Below are positions 48,286 through 57,071 of a DNA stretch of 64,000 nucleotides, piece after piece (within the stretch, counting starts at the first letter, position 1; the number at the start of each line of letters is the position of its first letter). Location: contig NZ_CP006644.1 in NCBI RefSeq assembly GCF_000512205.2, positions 3,652,520 to 3,716,519 of the forward strand. Direction: 5' to 3'. The stretch comes from Sphingomonas sanxanigenens DSM 19645 = NX02 (GTDB lineage: Bacteria > Pseudomonadota > Alphaproteobacteria > Sphingomonadales > Sphingomonadaceae). The notes below the pieces were generated by a model that made no database searches, was not told the origin of the DNA, and saw only the letters and a list, made by a program, of their open reading frames with translations. Both the position numbers and the translations under genes were made by a program.

Positions 48286-49403
48286 GCCGCCGCCTCCAGA
48301 ACAACCATCTCGCTCTCCACGCGATAGCGGGCGTTGAGCCCTGCCTCGGCGGTCACTGCCGCCATGTAGTCGACCACTTCGGCGTGGCGTTCACTTCCAC
48401 GCTCGACGAAGCGGGGCACCGCATCGCGATCGATGGAGAGCGGCAGGAAGCCGGCGCGCACGATCCGGCCGCCGGCGATTTCCAGCCGGGCGACCATCGA
48501 CAGGCGCGATGCCTTGGGGAAATTGTAGAGGCTGTCGAAATCGGGCTCCCATTCCTCGGCGAGCACGCGGATCTCGTTGAAGCCCTTCGACGCGGCATGG
48601 GCCGGGTCCATGCGCAGGTCGGTGGCGAAATTGCATAGCGAATAGAAGATCGGCTTGCCGTCGATCAGCTCGCAGCCCTTCAGGATGTGCGCGTGGCCGC
48701 CGAGGATCGCGTCGGCACCGGCCGCAATGGCGGCACGCGCGATGTCGCGCTGATAGTCGGCGATGGTCGCGCGGACGAAATGGATGCCCCAGTGCAGCGA
48801 GACGAGCACCACGTCCGCCACCGCCTTCGCCGCGCGGATGTCCGCCTCCAGCGCCGCCAGGTCCTCGCGGTGCGGGAAGCTGTGGATGCGCGCGGGCGTG
48901 CCCGGTTGGTCATGTTCGATCTGCTCGTAGAGCGTGTGCGCGCGCATCGGTGCGCAGCCCGGCCGGCGATCCTCGGCCCAATAGCCGTGCGGAAGGATGC
49001 TCGAATAAGCGAGGATGGCGACTTTGGTGCCGTCCCCCAGCGTCTTCACGACCGGCTTGCGCGCTTCGGCGATGTTGGCGCCTGCCCCCACCACCTCGAT
49101 ACCGGCGCGTTCGAGATTGGCCCTGGTCTCGAAAAAGGCGTCATTGCCCCAGTCGAGCACATGGTTGCCCGCCATCGAGATCACGTCGAACCCGGCGCGA
49201 GCCAGCGCGTCGGCACCATCGGGACGGGCGAGCACCGCGTGGCGCGCCTGCGGCAGCCGTACACCTTTTGCGGCGAAGCTGGTTTCGAGCTGCGCGAAGG
49301 CGATGTCGGCCGCCTTCAGCACATCGCGCGTGGCGTCATAGCTTTCGTCATAATGGTCGCGATCGGGGGCGAGGTCGCCGGCGGCGAGGAAGACATGCGT
49401 CAT
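48282..49403 (-). CDS. CapA-family metallophosphatase-like protein
   Basis: 373 residues of the CapA/PgsA family (calcineurin-like fold), related to poly-gamma-glutamate synthesis proteins. Metal-site motifs: AAGDLAPDR near 8, QLETSF near 38, MAGNHVLDWGNDAF near 76, VSLHWGIHF and GGHAHILKGCE. No membrane anchor or signal peptide is present, unlike typical CapA, which suggests a cytoplasmic hydrolase. Start at 49403 overlaps the P450 stop (ATGA). Exact reaction unknown. Confidence 0.85.
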   Translation of the reverse strand: MTHVFLAAGDLAPDRDHYDESYDATRDVLKAADIAFAQLETSFAAKGVRLPQARHAVLARPDGADALARAGFDVISMAGNHVLDWGNDAFFETRANLERAGIEVVGAGANIAEARKPVVKTLGDGTKVAILAYSSILPHGYWAEDRRPGCAPMRAHTLYEQIEHDQPGTPARIHSFPHREDLAALEADIRAAKAVADVVLVSLHWGIHFVRATIADYQRDIARAAIAAGADAILGGHAHILKGCELIDGKPIFYSLCNFATDLRMDPAHAASKGFNEIRVLAEEWEPDFDSLYNFPKASRLSMVARLEIAGGRIVRAGFLPLSIDRDAVPRFVERGSERHAEVVDYMAAVTAEAGLNARYRVESEMVVLEAAA

Positions 49404-50581
49404 GCCGCGGCCTTCTCGAACGTCACCGGCACCGCGAGCGCGCCGATCTCCGGGAAGCGCGTCGGCATGGGCTCGCCCGCCAGCGCGAAACCGGGTGCGG
49501 CAGCGAGCAATTCCTCGAGCGCCACCTGCAGTTCGAGCCGCGCGAGTGCGGCGCCGACGCACATGTGCGGGCCGCGTCCGAACGCGACCGAATCCTTGAT
49601 GTTGGGCCGGTCGAGGCGAAATTCGTCGGGAGCCTCGAACACATCGGCATCGCGGTTGGCCGAGGCGTAGACGAGCGCGATCGGCTCGCCCGCAGGGATC
49701 GTCCGTCCGCGGATGGTCACGTCGCGCACCGCCGTACGCGCGAAACCGCGATAGGGGGTGTAGAGCCTCAGGAACTCTTCGATCGCCGCCGGCACCAGCG
49801 CGGGCTCGGCGCGCAGCCGATCCTGCAGCGCGCGATCACGCGCCAGATGCACCGCGATCGATCCGATCATCACGCTGGGCGCGATGATGCCGACCACCAG
49901 CACCTGTCGGATGGTGCCGACGATCATTTCCTCCGGCAGCGGCTCGCCATCGACGCGCACCGCGAGCAACGCGCTGGTGACATCCTCGTCGATCGACATG
50001 GGATTGGCCTTGCGATCGGCAACGACGCCACGCGCCATGTCGTAGAGCAGCGCGCTCGATTCCTTCGTGGCATCGATATCATTCGCCTGGATCGCAATGT
50101 TGTAGCGCTTGCCGACTCGGGTCAGTTCCTCGACCGCCGCGGGCGGCAGGTTCATCCAGGTCGCGAAGGTGGCGATCGGCATGTGCGCGGAGAAATCGGC
50201 GACGATGTCTCCCGAGCCTTGCACAACCATCGCCGCGAGCAGATCGCGGCAGATGCGGCGAACCGCCGGCTCCAGCTTCGCGACTCGGCGCTCGGAGAGC
50301 AGCGGCGCGATCGCGCGGCGATAGGGCGTATGCTCGGGCGGATCGAGGTGCAGCGGCGGGCGGCGACCGGTGAATGCCACCTTGGGAATGACATTCTGCT
50401 GCGAGGTGATGAAGGTCTGCCAGTCCGCGGCGGCGGCCGCGACATCGTCATGCTTCATCAGCGCCCAGAACCCGCCCCAAGCGTCGCTATGCGCGACCGG
50501 GCATGTGGCGCGCAACACCGCATAATCGGCATTGGGGCTGTCGAACGTTTCCGGAAGCAGGGGATCGAAGTCATGAGACAT
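49400..50581 (-). CDS. Cytochrome P450
   Basis: 393 residues. Heme-binding motif FGRGPHMCVGAALAR near 335-349, ExxR in EEFLRLYTPYRG, and HLDPPEHTPYRR typical of bacterial class I P450s. The I-helix reads VVGIIAPSVMIGS and lacks the usual acidic/Thr pair, which is unusual and may alter oxygen activation. The ATG at 50581 gives a normal-length P450; an earlier in-frame ATG at 50668 would run into the LacI gene. Redox partners are not encoded nearby. First gene of the operon, 21 bases downstream of a LacI-type operator. Confidence 0.9.
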   Translation of the reverse strand: MSHDFDPLLPETFDSPNADYAVLRATCPVAHSDAWGGFWALMKHDDVAAAAADWQTFITSQQNVIPKVAFTGRRPPLHLDPPEHTPYRRAIAPLLSERRVAKLEPAVRRICRDLLAAMVVQGSGDIVADFSAHMPIATFATWMNLPPAAVEELTRVGKRYNIAIQANDIDATKESSALLYDMARGVVADRKANPMSIDEDVTSALLAVRVDGEPLPEEMIVGTIRQVLVVGIIAPSVMIGSIAVHLARDRALQDRLRAEPALVPAAIEEFLRLYTPYRGFARTAVRDVTIRGRTIPAGEPIALVYASANRDADVFEAPDEFRLDRPNIKDSVAFGRGPHMCVGAALARLELQVALEELLAAAPGFALAGEPMPTRFPEIGALAVPVTFEKAAA

Positions 50582-50601
50582 AACAATTTCGTACGCCGTC
50601 A

Positions 50602-50615
50602 TGAAAGCGCTTGCA
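50602..50615. promoter_or_regulatory. LacI-type operator between the P450 operon and the regulator gene
   Basis: TGAAAGCGCTTGCA matches the LacI/GalR consensus TGNAANCGNTTNCA exactly. It lies between the diverging P450 operon and lacI-type gene, where it could control both. Confidence 0.85.
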
Positions 50616-50660
50616 AGAGTTTTTGCATCATCGCTGAAATCGGCGCTAAGAAAGCGGTCT

Positions 50661-51653
50661 ATGGCCACCCGCCCGCCCCGCCTCGATGATGTCGCCGCCC
50701 GCGCGGGCGTCTCGGCGGCAACAGTCTCACGCTATCTCAACAGTCCAGAGGTGGTGGCAGCGGCGACCGGGGCGCGCATCCGCCAGGCGATCGAGGAGAC
50801 GGGCTATGTGCCCAACATGGCTGCAGGTACGCTGGCCAGCAATCGCTCCAGGCTGATCGCGGCGCTGGTGCCGGACATCGCCCAATCCATCTTCAACGAC
50901 ACGATCGAGGCGATGATCGACGAACTGGCGAGCGACCGCATCAGCGTGGTGCTGGCGCTGACCGGCGCCGACAATCACCGGTTGGTGCCCGAGATCAACA
51001 TGGCGCTCGCCCGCCGCGTCGACGCGATCATCCTGACCGGCATCGTCTCCGACGACGAGACGCGCCAGCGGCTGCGCACCGCGGGCATCACGGTAATCGA
51101 GACCTGGGGACTTCCCGAGGATCCCATCGACGTCGCAATCGGTTTCTCGCACCGCGCCGCGGGCGAGGAAATGGCGCGTTTCCTGCGCCAGCGCGGCTAT
51201 CGCCGGCCACATCTGGTGGTGCCCCGCTCGACCCGGTCGGAACGCCGTGCCGGGGGTTTCATCGCGCGCTGGCTGCATGATGGCGGGCCCGAGCCGACGC
51301 GGCTCGACGTCAACGTCCCCAGCCATTTCGGCCAGGGGCGCCTGTCCTATCGCGCACTCGCCGACCTGCCCGAGCGGCCCGATGTCGTCGTTTGCGGGTC
51401 GGACTGGATCGCGCAGGGGCTGATCGTCGAAGCGCAGGCGGCGGGCATGCGCGTGCCCGACCAGCTTGCGGTCACCGGCTTCGGCAATCTCCGCCTCGCC
51501 GGTGACATGCGGCCGACGATCACCTCGGTCGATGTCGATGGCGCGCATATCGCGCGCGAGGTGATGCGCGTGCTGCGCGCCCGCACCGCAGGCACAGAGG
51601 TGGAGAAGCGCATCGATGTCGGCTTCCGGGTGATCGCGCGCGAGAGCGCATGA
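50661..51653 (+). CDS. LacI/GalR-family transcriptional regulator
   Basis: 330 residues. HTH at about 8-30 (RLDDVAARAGVSAATVSRYLNSPEVV), hinge ETGYVPNMAAGTLAS, and a periplasmic-binding-type effector domain (RLIAALVPDIAQSIFNDTIE, RPDVVVCGSDWIAQGL). Starts at 50661 because the HTH begins there; an in-frame ATG 20 codons earlier overlaps the operator. It probably represses the P450 operon and the downstream hydrolase through the two matching operators. Confidence 0.92.
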   Translation: MATRPPRLDDVAARAGVSAATVSRYLNSPEVVAAATGARIRQAIEETGYVPNMAAGTLASNRSRLIAALVPDIAQSIFNDTIEAMIDELASDRISVVLALTGADNHRLVPEINMALARRVDAIILTGIVSDDETRQRLRTAGITVIETWGLPEDPIDVAIGFSHRAAGEEMARFLRQRGYRRPHLVVPRSTRSERRAGGFIARWLHDGGPEPTRLDVNVPSHFGQGRLSYRALADLPERPDVVVCGSDWIAQGLIVEAQAAGMRVPDQLAVTGFGNLRLAGDMRPTITSVDVDGAHIAREVMRVLRARTAGTEVEKRIDVGFRVIARESA

Positions 51654-51664
51654 AAGGGCTTGCA
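51651..51664. promoter_or_regulatory. Second LacI-type operator, overlapping the regulator stop codon
   Basis: TGAAAGGGCTTGCA matches the first operator at 13 of 14 positions. It begins in the TGA stop of the regulator and lies about 50 bases before the alpha/beta hydrolase gene. Confidence 0.75.
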
Positions 51665-51714
51665 TAGTCCGGCGAACGCGATAGCTTTATCTCATAACAT
51701 TTTGGGAGAGCCTG

Positions 51715-52692
51715 ATGCGGTTGGGTATGATGGCGATCGGACTGGCGCTGCTCGGCAGCAGTGCGCTGGCGCAAGGGGACGGCAAGGCGCCGGGCGTCGC
51801 CGAACTGGCACAGCGCGAAACGGAAAGCCGCGCCGCCGACAATGCGATGCCCGACACGCCGGGCACCGGCGCCTACCCCGCGATCAAGGAGATCGACCCG
51901 ACATTGGCCGATCACGTCGTCTATCGGCCGAAGGATCTGGCGAAGCTTGGCGACCGCAAGCTGGCGGTGCTGGTGTGGGGCAATGGCGGCTGCAGCGCCG
52001 ATGGCGCCAGCGCACGGCAGCATCTCGCCGAGATCGCCTCGCACGGCTATCTTGCGATCGCGCCGGGTGAGATCCAGTCCGGCCCGGACGCGACCAGCAC
52101 GCCCAGGGATCGGCCGGCCGATCGCGGGACGGGCGTGAAATTCGCCGTCGCCACCACGTGGCAGGATGTCGCCAAGGGTATCGACTGGGCCATCGCCGAA
52201 AATAGCCGCGCCGGCAGCCCCTATCGTGGCCGGATCGCGACCGATCAGATCGCCGTCGCCGGGCATAGCTGCGGCGGATTGCAGGCGCTGCAGATCGCGG
52301 GCGACAAGCGCATCAGGACGGTGATCGTCCACAACAGCGGCATCTTCGCCGACGGATCCAACCCGATCGCCGGCATCAACGTCGAAAAGTCGCTGCTCGA
52401 GACGCTGCACACGCCGATCCTCTACGTGCTGGGCGGCAGGGGCGATGTCGCCTGGCCCAACGGCACCGACGATTATGCCAGGATCACCAGCGTGCCGGCG
52501 GTGCTGGTCGATGGCGATGTCGGCCATGGCGGTACCTTCCGCAAACCCGATGGCGGCGAAGTTGCCGGCTTCGCGCTGGCGTGGCTCGACTGGCAGCTGC
52601 GCGGCGACCGGCAAGCGGCGAAGCTGTTCGCGGGCGCGGATTGCGGGCTGTGCAAGAACCCGAAGTGGCGGATCGAGAAGAAGGGATTTTGA
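51715..52692 (+). CDS. Exported alpha/beta hydrolase (dienelactone hydrolase-like)
   Basis: 325 residues. Signal peptide about 1-20 (LLGSSALAQ). Nucleophile elbow GHSCGG near 182, LVWGNGGCSADG near 83 (oxyanion region), Asp in GGRGDVAWPNG and His in DVGHGGTF. GGGAGA precedes the ATG. The adjacent LacI-type operator places it in the same regulon as the P450/tannase operon. Probably hydrolyses an ester or lactone outside the cytoplasm. Confidence 0.82.
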   Translation: MRLGMMAIGLALLGSSALAQGDGKAPGVAELAQRETESRAADNAMPDTPGTGAYPAIKEIDPTLADHVVYRPKDLAKLGDRKLAVLVWGNGGCSADGASARQHLAEIASHGYLAIAPGEIQSGPDATSTPRDRPADRGTGVKFAVATTWQDVAKGIDWAIAENSRAGSPYRGRIATDQIAVAGHSCGGLQALQIAGDKRIRTVIVHNSGIFADGSNPIAGINVEKSLLETLHTPILYVLGGRGDVAWPNGTDDYARITSVPAVLVDGDVGHGGTFRKPDGGEVAGFALAWLDWQLRGDRQAAKLFAGADCGLCKNPKWRIEKKGF

Positions 52693-52888
52693 GCGGGCCG
52701 GCCGAAGTGCGCGTTCCCGGCATGGCGGCAGCCGATCGCTGCCGCGTAGCCCACATGCCCCCCCCCGCCTTCGATCAGTTCACGCGCTTCGCCCATAGCG
52801 CCGGAGGACGCACCGCGCCGACCAGCGGCCCGCCAGCCTTCCACCGGGATGTAAGCAGGCCGTCACATGCTGGCGCTAGAAGCGCAGA

Positions 52889-53497
52889 ATGGGTCCAGTG
52901 TCGAGACAACGCGCCGCGTGGCTGGGGGAGAGAATCTTCCCGCATGAGGCGGCACTGCGCGCATGGCTAGCGCGGCGGCCGCTCACCAGCGCGATGGATA
53001 TCGACGATGTCGTGCAGGAAAGCTACGCGATCCTCGCCGGGTTGGAGAGCGTGGAGCATATCCGCAACCCACGCACCTATCTGTTCGAGGTCGCCAAATC
53101 GGTCGTGCTGCAGGCGCTGCGTCGCTCGAACGTGGTGACGATCGACGCGCTCGCTGAGGCCGAGGCGCTGCAGGTGCCGGCGAACGAGCCCAGCCCCGAG
53201 ATGATCGCCGCCGACCGGCAGGAACTCGGCCGCCTGGCGACGCTGATCGGTGGATTGCCACCGCGCTGCCGTGAGGCGTTCACCTTGCGCAAGATCCATG
53301 GATTGTCGCAGCGCGAGGTGGCCGAGCAGTTGGGCTTGTCCCAAAGCACGGTCGAAAAACACATCATCAAGGCGCTGTCGATCCTCACCGGCGCGATCGG
53401 ACGTGGCGGAAAGCGCAGCATTGAGTCATCTACACCCCGTGACCACGATGATCCCATCCAGCCCGGACGCGCCGAGGGAGAGCGCCGCCGCCATTGA
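52889..53497 (+). CDS. ECF sigma factor, FecI type
   Basis: 202 residues. Region 2 has MDIDDVVQESYAILAGLE and NPRTYLFEVAKSVVLQALRR; region 4 has LPPRCREAFTLRKIHGLSQREVAEQLGLSQSTVEKHI. It directly overlaps a FecR-type gene and precedes an STN-domain receptor, so it is the output of a surface-signalling system. The C-terminal tail after residue 175 is poorly conserved-looking. Start at 52889 is the only reasonable ATG. Confidence 0.9.
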   Translation: MGPVSRQRAAWLGERIFPHEAALRAWLARRPLTSAMDIDDVVQESYAILAGLESVEHIRNPRTYLFEVAKSVVLQALRRSNVVTIDALAEAEALQVPANEPSPEMIAADRQELGRLATLIGGLPPRCREAFTLRKIHGLSQREVAEQLGLSQSTVEKHIIKALSILTGAIGRGGKRSIESSTPRDHDDPIQPGRAEGERRRH

Positions 53498-54464
53498 GCA
53501 GGCGGCGTTCGCCTGGGCAGCGCGGGCCGATCGCGGGCCGCTGACGCCCGACGAGGAAGCCGAACTCGACGCCTGGGCGGCAGCCGACAGCCGTCGCGCC
53601 GGCGCGTATGCCCGCGCGTTGGCGGCCAATGCCTATCTCGACCGCGCGGTGGCGCTGGGCGCGCATTTCGAGCCCGCGCTTTCCCCCGCCCCGCCGCCGC
53701 CGACCGGCGCGATCGGGCGGCGGCGGATGTTCGCGATCGGCGGCGGCGCATTGGCAGCGGCGCTGGTCGGCGCGATCGGCATCGCGACCTATGCACGGCC
53801 CGATTCCATCGCGACCGCCAAGGGCGATGTCCGTCGCGTTGCGCTGGCCGAGGGTTCGTCGGTGACGCTCAACACCGACAGCGAAATCCTGCCCGATCTC
53901 GGGACGACGACCCGCCGTGTCGATCTGGTTCGCGGCGAAGCGCTCTTCGAGGTCGCCAAGGATCCCGCCCGCCCCTTCGTCGTCTACGCCGATACCGTGC
54001 AGATCCGCGCCATCGGAACCAGCTTCACCGTGCGCCGCCACGCCGATGGCAGTGTTGGCGTGCTCGTGCGCGAGGGCGTCGTCGCGGTCAGCCGGGACGG
54101 GATCGCGCCGGTGCGGCTGCCGGCGGGCGGCGTGACGCTCGTCCGCCCAGGCAAGGCGATCGCAGCGCATGCGCTGCCCGAGGGCGAATTGAACCGATCG
54201 ATGGCGTGGCGCGATGGCCGGCTCGATTTGACCGGCCTCTCGCTCGCCGCCGCAGCCGCCGAGTTCGCTCGCTATTCCGATCGACGGATTGTCGTGGATG
54301 ATCCGTCGATCGCTGCGCTCAAAGTGACCGGGGTTTATTCGACAAGCGATCCGCAGGGCTTCGCACGCGCGGCAGCGCTCAGCCTTGGACTTGCGACTCA
54401 GGAGGATGAGAGGGAGATACGGATCAAGCGGGCTCCTTCCTCTCCCGCCGTCCGCCAGGAGTAG
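53448..54464 (+). CDS. FecR-type anti-sigma factor/sigma regulator
   Basis: 338 residues. DUF4880-like N-terminus (IEQAAFAWAARADRGPLTP), one membrane segment (about 86-106), a FecR domain (GDVRRVALAEGSSVTLNTDS, VDLVRGEALFEVAKDPARPF) and a DUF4974-like C-terminus. It spans the inner membrane and relays the receptor signal to the FecI-type sigma factor. The ATG at 53448 overlaps the sigma gene by 50 bases; a GTG nine bases earlier is possible. Confidence 0.9.
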   Translation: MIPSSPDAPRESAAAIEQAAFAWAARADRGPLTPDEEAELDAWAAADSRRAGAYARALAANAYLDRAVALGAHFEPALSPAPPPPTGAIGRRRMFAIGGGALAAALVGAIGIATYARPDSIATAKGDVRRVALAEGSSVTLNTDSEILPDLGTTTRRVDLVRGEALFEVAKDPARPFVVYADTVQIRAIGTSFTVRRHADGSVGVLVREGVVAVSRDGIAPVRLPAGGVTLVRPGKAIAAHALPEGELNRSMAWRDGRLDLTGLSLAAAAAEFARYSDRRIVVDDPSIAALKVTGVYSTSDPQGFARAAALSLGLATQEDEREIRIKRAPSSPAVRQE

Positions 54465-54690
54465 AGGCCAAGCCGGGCGAAGGCCTGGATTGAAGGATCG
54501 GATGCGGTCTCGGTCGCGGTTTTTCGATGCGTGATTTCCGATCCGCTCCGCCACGCTTCGGCAGGGCCGGAACGTGGGTCGGAAGCCTCCGAAATATTTC
54601 GCGCGCGCAGATGGAGGATGCCGCGCACCCCCGGCATCTACCTCATGAAAACGGCACGAATGCCGTATCCAACCTTGGGGGGCACGTTTC

Positions 54691-57069
54691 ATGAACCAGC
54701 GGTTCGCGATCGGCTACGGCGTTGCCGTGGCCGCACTGTTTTCGGCTGCACCGGCTCTGGCGCAGCAGCGATCCTTCGATATTCCCGCGCAGCCGATCAC
54801 CTCGGCAATCTCGGCGTTCGGCCGACAGTCCGGGTTGCAGATCGTCGCCCCGGCTGACGGGATGGAGGCGGTGCGCAGCCGTGCCGTCCGTGGCCGGATC
54901 GAGGCGCGCGCAGCCCTGCGTCAGCTCATTGCCGGCACCGGGCTTGAGATCGCATCCGACAGCGACGGTCAGATCGTGCTGCGTCGTTCGCGCGTGCCGG
55001 TCCGCGACGCGCAGCCCGAACCGGAGAGCGAACCAGTCGTCGTCGCCGACATCGTCGTGACCGCCCAGAAGCGTGACGAAGCGGCGCAACAGGTGCCGAT
55101 CGCGCTCACCGGCTTCTCGCGCAAGACGATCGAGCGCCAACAGGTCGATACGCTGCGTGACGTCGCGCGGCTGACACCCGGCCTGCTCGTTTCCGCTTTC
55201 AACCAGAGCAGCCCGACGATCGCCGTCCGTGGCGCCACCAACACCTTCACCCAGATCGGCGCCAACAAGCCGGTGGCGGTGGTGATCGACGACCTGTTCG
55301 TGCCGCGCAACAGTGCCGCGACCTTCGAGCTTTACGGGATCAGTTCGATCCAGGTCCTCAAGGGCCCGCAGGGCACCTTGTTCGGCCGCAACGTCACCGG
55401 TGGCGCAATCGTGATCGACACCGGCAAGCCGGCGTTCGGCGATGTCGCCGGCGGCGTTCGCGCCAGCATCGGCAATTACGATCTTCGGCAGATCGACGGC
55501 CAGGCCGATCTTTCCACGGGCGATACCATTGCCGTGCGCATCGCCGGGTCGATCAAGGACCGCGACGGCTTCGGCCGTGACCGGCTGACCGGTCGCGAGC
55601 AGGACGATATCCGCAGCCGCAACCTGCGCGGCCAGTTCCGCTTCGCGGCGACCGAAACACTCGAAGTGCTGATCGGTGCCGATTACGCCGAGGATTCGAA
55701 CGGCGGCCGAACGCTTTCCTCGAAGGGCGCGGGTGACGACGGCAATCGCCGCACCTCCGAACTCGGCTTCGATCAGGGGTTCGACCGCGACCAATGGGGT
55801 GCTTCGGCACGCCTCTATTGGGATCTGCCGGCGGGGCAGATCACCTCGATCACCGGGTATCGCGCGTCGAAGTCGGTCGAGGATTATTCGGGCACCGGCA
55901 CCAGCTTCCGCTTCCTCTCCACCGGCAGCCAGACCGTGAACCGCGATGCCGACGATGTCGGGCTGTTCTCGCAGGAATTGCGCTATGCCAGCCCGAAATG
56001 GCGCTGGGGCGACGTCGTCGCCGGCGGCTATTTCTGGAGCGAGGATGCCAAGCGCCAGCTCACGGTCCGCAACCTTGCCGCAGTCACCGGCCGCGAGACC
56101 TCCAACGTGCTGACCGACCAGGCGGTGGACACCACCAGCTATGCATTGTTTGCCGATGGCGTGATCCATCTCGGCCGTACCGTCGACCTGACGTTGGGCG
56201 TGCGCTGGACGCGCGACGAAAAGACGGCGTCGCTCAACCGGATCGACGCGATCAACCCGGCGGGCAGCTTCACCGCGCGCAACCTGAAAGCAGCATGGAG
56301 CGAGGTGACGCCGCGCGCGGTGCTCACCTGGTCCCCCACGCGCGACATCCATGCCTATGCCAGCGTCACCCGCGGCTACACAGCCGGCGGCTTCAACACC
56401 GACGCCGCCACCCTGACGGCGCTCGTCACCCCTTTCGATCCGGAGACGGTGACCAATTATGAGCTCGGGCTGAAATCCGAATGGCTTCAGAACCGGTTGC
56501 GCGTGAATGCCGCGATCTTCCACATGGATTATCAGGACAAGCAGGAGTTGTTCTTCAACAACCTCACCCGCATCCTGACGATCACCAACGCCGGCGAGGC
56601 CACCGTGGAGGGTGCCGAGGTGGAAATCGCCTATCAGCCGCTGCGCTGGCTGAGCCTGTCGGCCACTTACGGCTATCTCGACACCGTCTATGACGAATTC
56701 ATCATCCCCGGCGGCGCGGTCTACACCGGCAACGATCTCGGCTCCTCGCCGCGCCACAAGGGCTCCTTCGCCGCCGATCTCGACCTGCCGCTGGGCGATG
56801 CCGGCTATCTGATTGCCTCCGCCAACTGGTCCTACACCGGAACCTACAACACCGGCGCCGCGGCCGATCCCAATCTGCAGATCAAGTCCTATGATCTCGC
56901 CAACGCGCTGATCGGCTTCGAGCCGCCGAGCCGTGCCTGGCGGGCGACGGCGTGGGTAAAGAACCTGACGAACAAGGATTTCGTGCTGACCAACTCCACC
57001 CAGGGCGTGCTCGCCGAATATCTCGGCGAGCCGCGCACCTGGGGCTTCACGCTCTCGGCACGGTTCTAA
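54691..57069 (+). CDS. TonB-dependent receptor with N-terminal signalling (STN) domain
   Basis: 792 residues. Signal peptide about 1-25; STN/secretin-like domain about 27-95 (FDIPAQPITSAISAFGRQSG, ALRQLIAGTGLEI); TonB box-like DIVVTAQKR; plug and beta-barrel ending LSARF. The STN domain contacts FecR when ligand binds, switching on the sigma factor. Upstream spacing (226 bases) leaves room for a sigma-dependent promoter. Ligand unknown. Confidence 0.93.
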   Translation: MNQRFAIGYGVAVAALFSAAPALAQQRSFDIPAQPITSAISAFGRQSGLQIVAPADGMEAVRSRAVRGRIEARAALRQLIAGTGLEIASDSDGQIVLRRSRVPVRDAQPEPESEPVVVADIVVTAQKRDEAAQQVPIALTGFSRKTIERQQVDTLRDVARLTPGLLVSAFNQSSPTIAVRGATNTFTQIGANKPVAVVIDDLFVPRNSAATFELYGISSIQVLKGPQGTLFGRNVTGGAIVIDTGKPAFGDVAGGVRASIGNYDLRQIDGQADLSTGDTIAVRIAGSIKDRDGFGRDRLTGREQDDIRSRNLRGQFRFAATETLEVLIGADYAEDSNGGRTLSSKGAGDDGNRRTSELGFDQGFDRDQWGASARLYWDLPAGQITSITGYRASKSVEDYSGTGTSFRFLSTGSQTVNRDADDVGLFSQELRYASPKWRWGDVVAGGYFWSEDAKRQLTVRNLAAVTGRETSNVLTDQAVDTTSYALFADGVIHLGRTVDLTLGVRWTRDEKTASLNRIDAINPAGSFTARNLKAAWSEVTPRAVLTWSPTRDIHAYASVTRGYTAGGFNTDAATLTALVTPFDPETVTNYELGLKSEWLQNRLRVNAAIFHMDYQDKQELFFNNLTRILTITNAGEATVEGAEVEIAYQPLRWLSLSATYGYLDTVYDEFIIPGGAVYTGNDLGSSPRHKGSFAADLDLPLGDAGYLIASANWSYTGTYNTGAAADPNLQIKSYDLANALIGFEPPSRAWRATAWVKNLTNKDFVLTNSTQGVLAEYLGEPRTWGFTLSARF

Positions 57070-57071
57070 AG

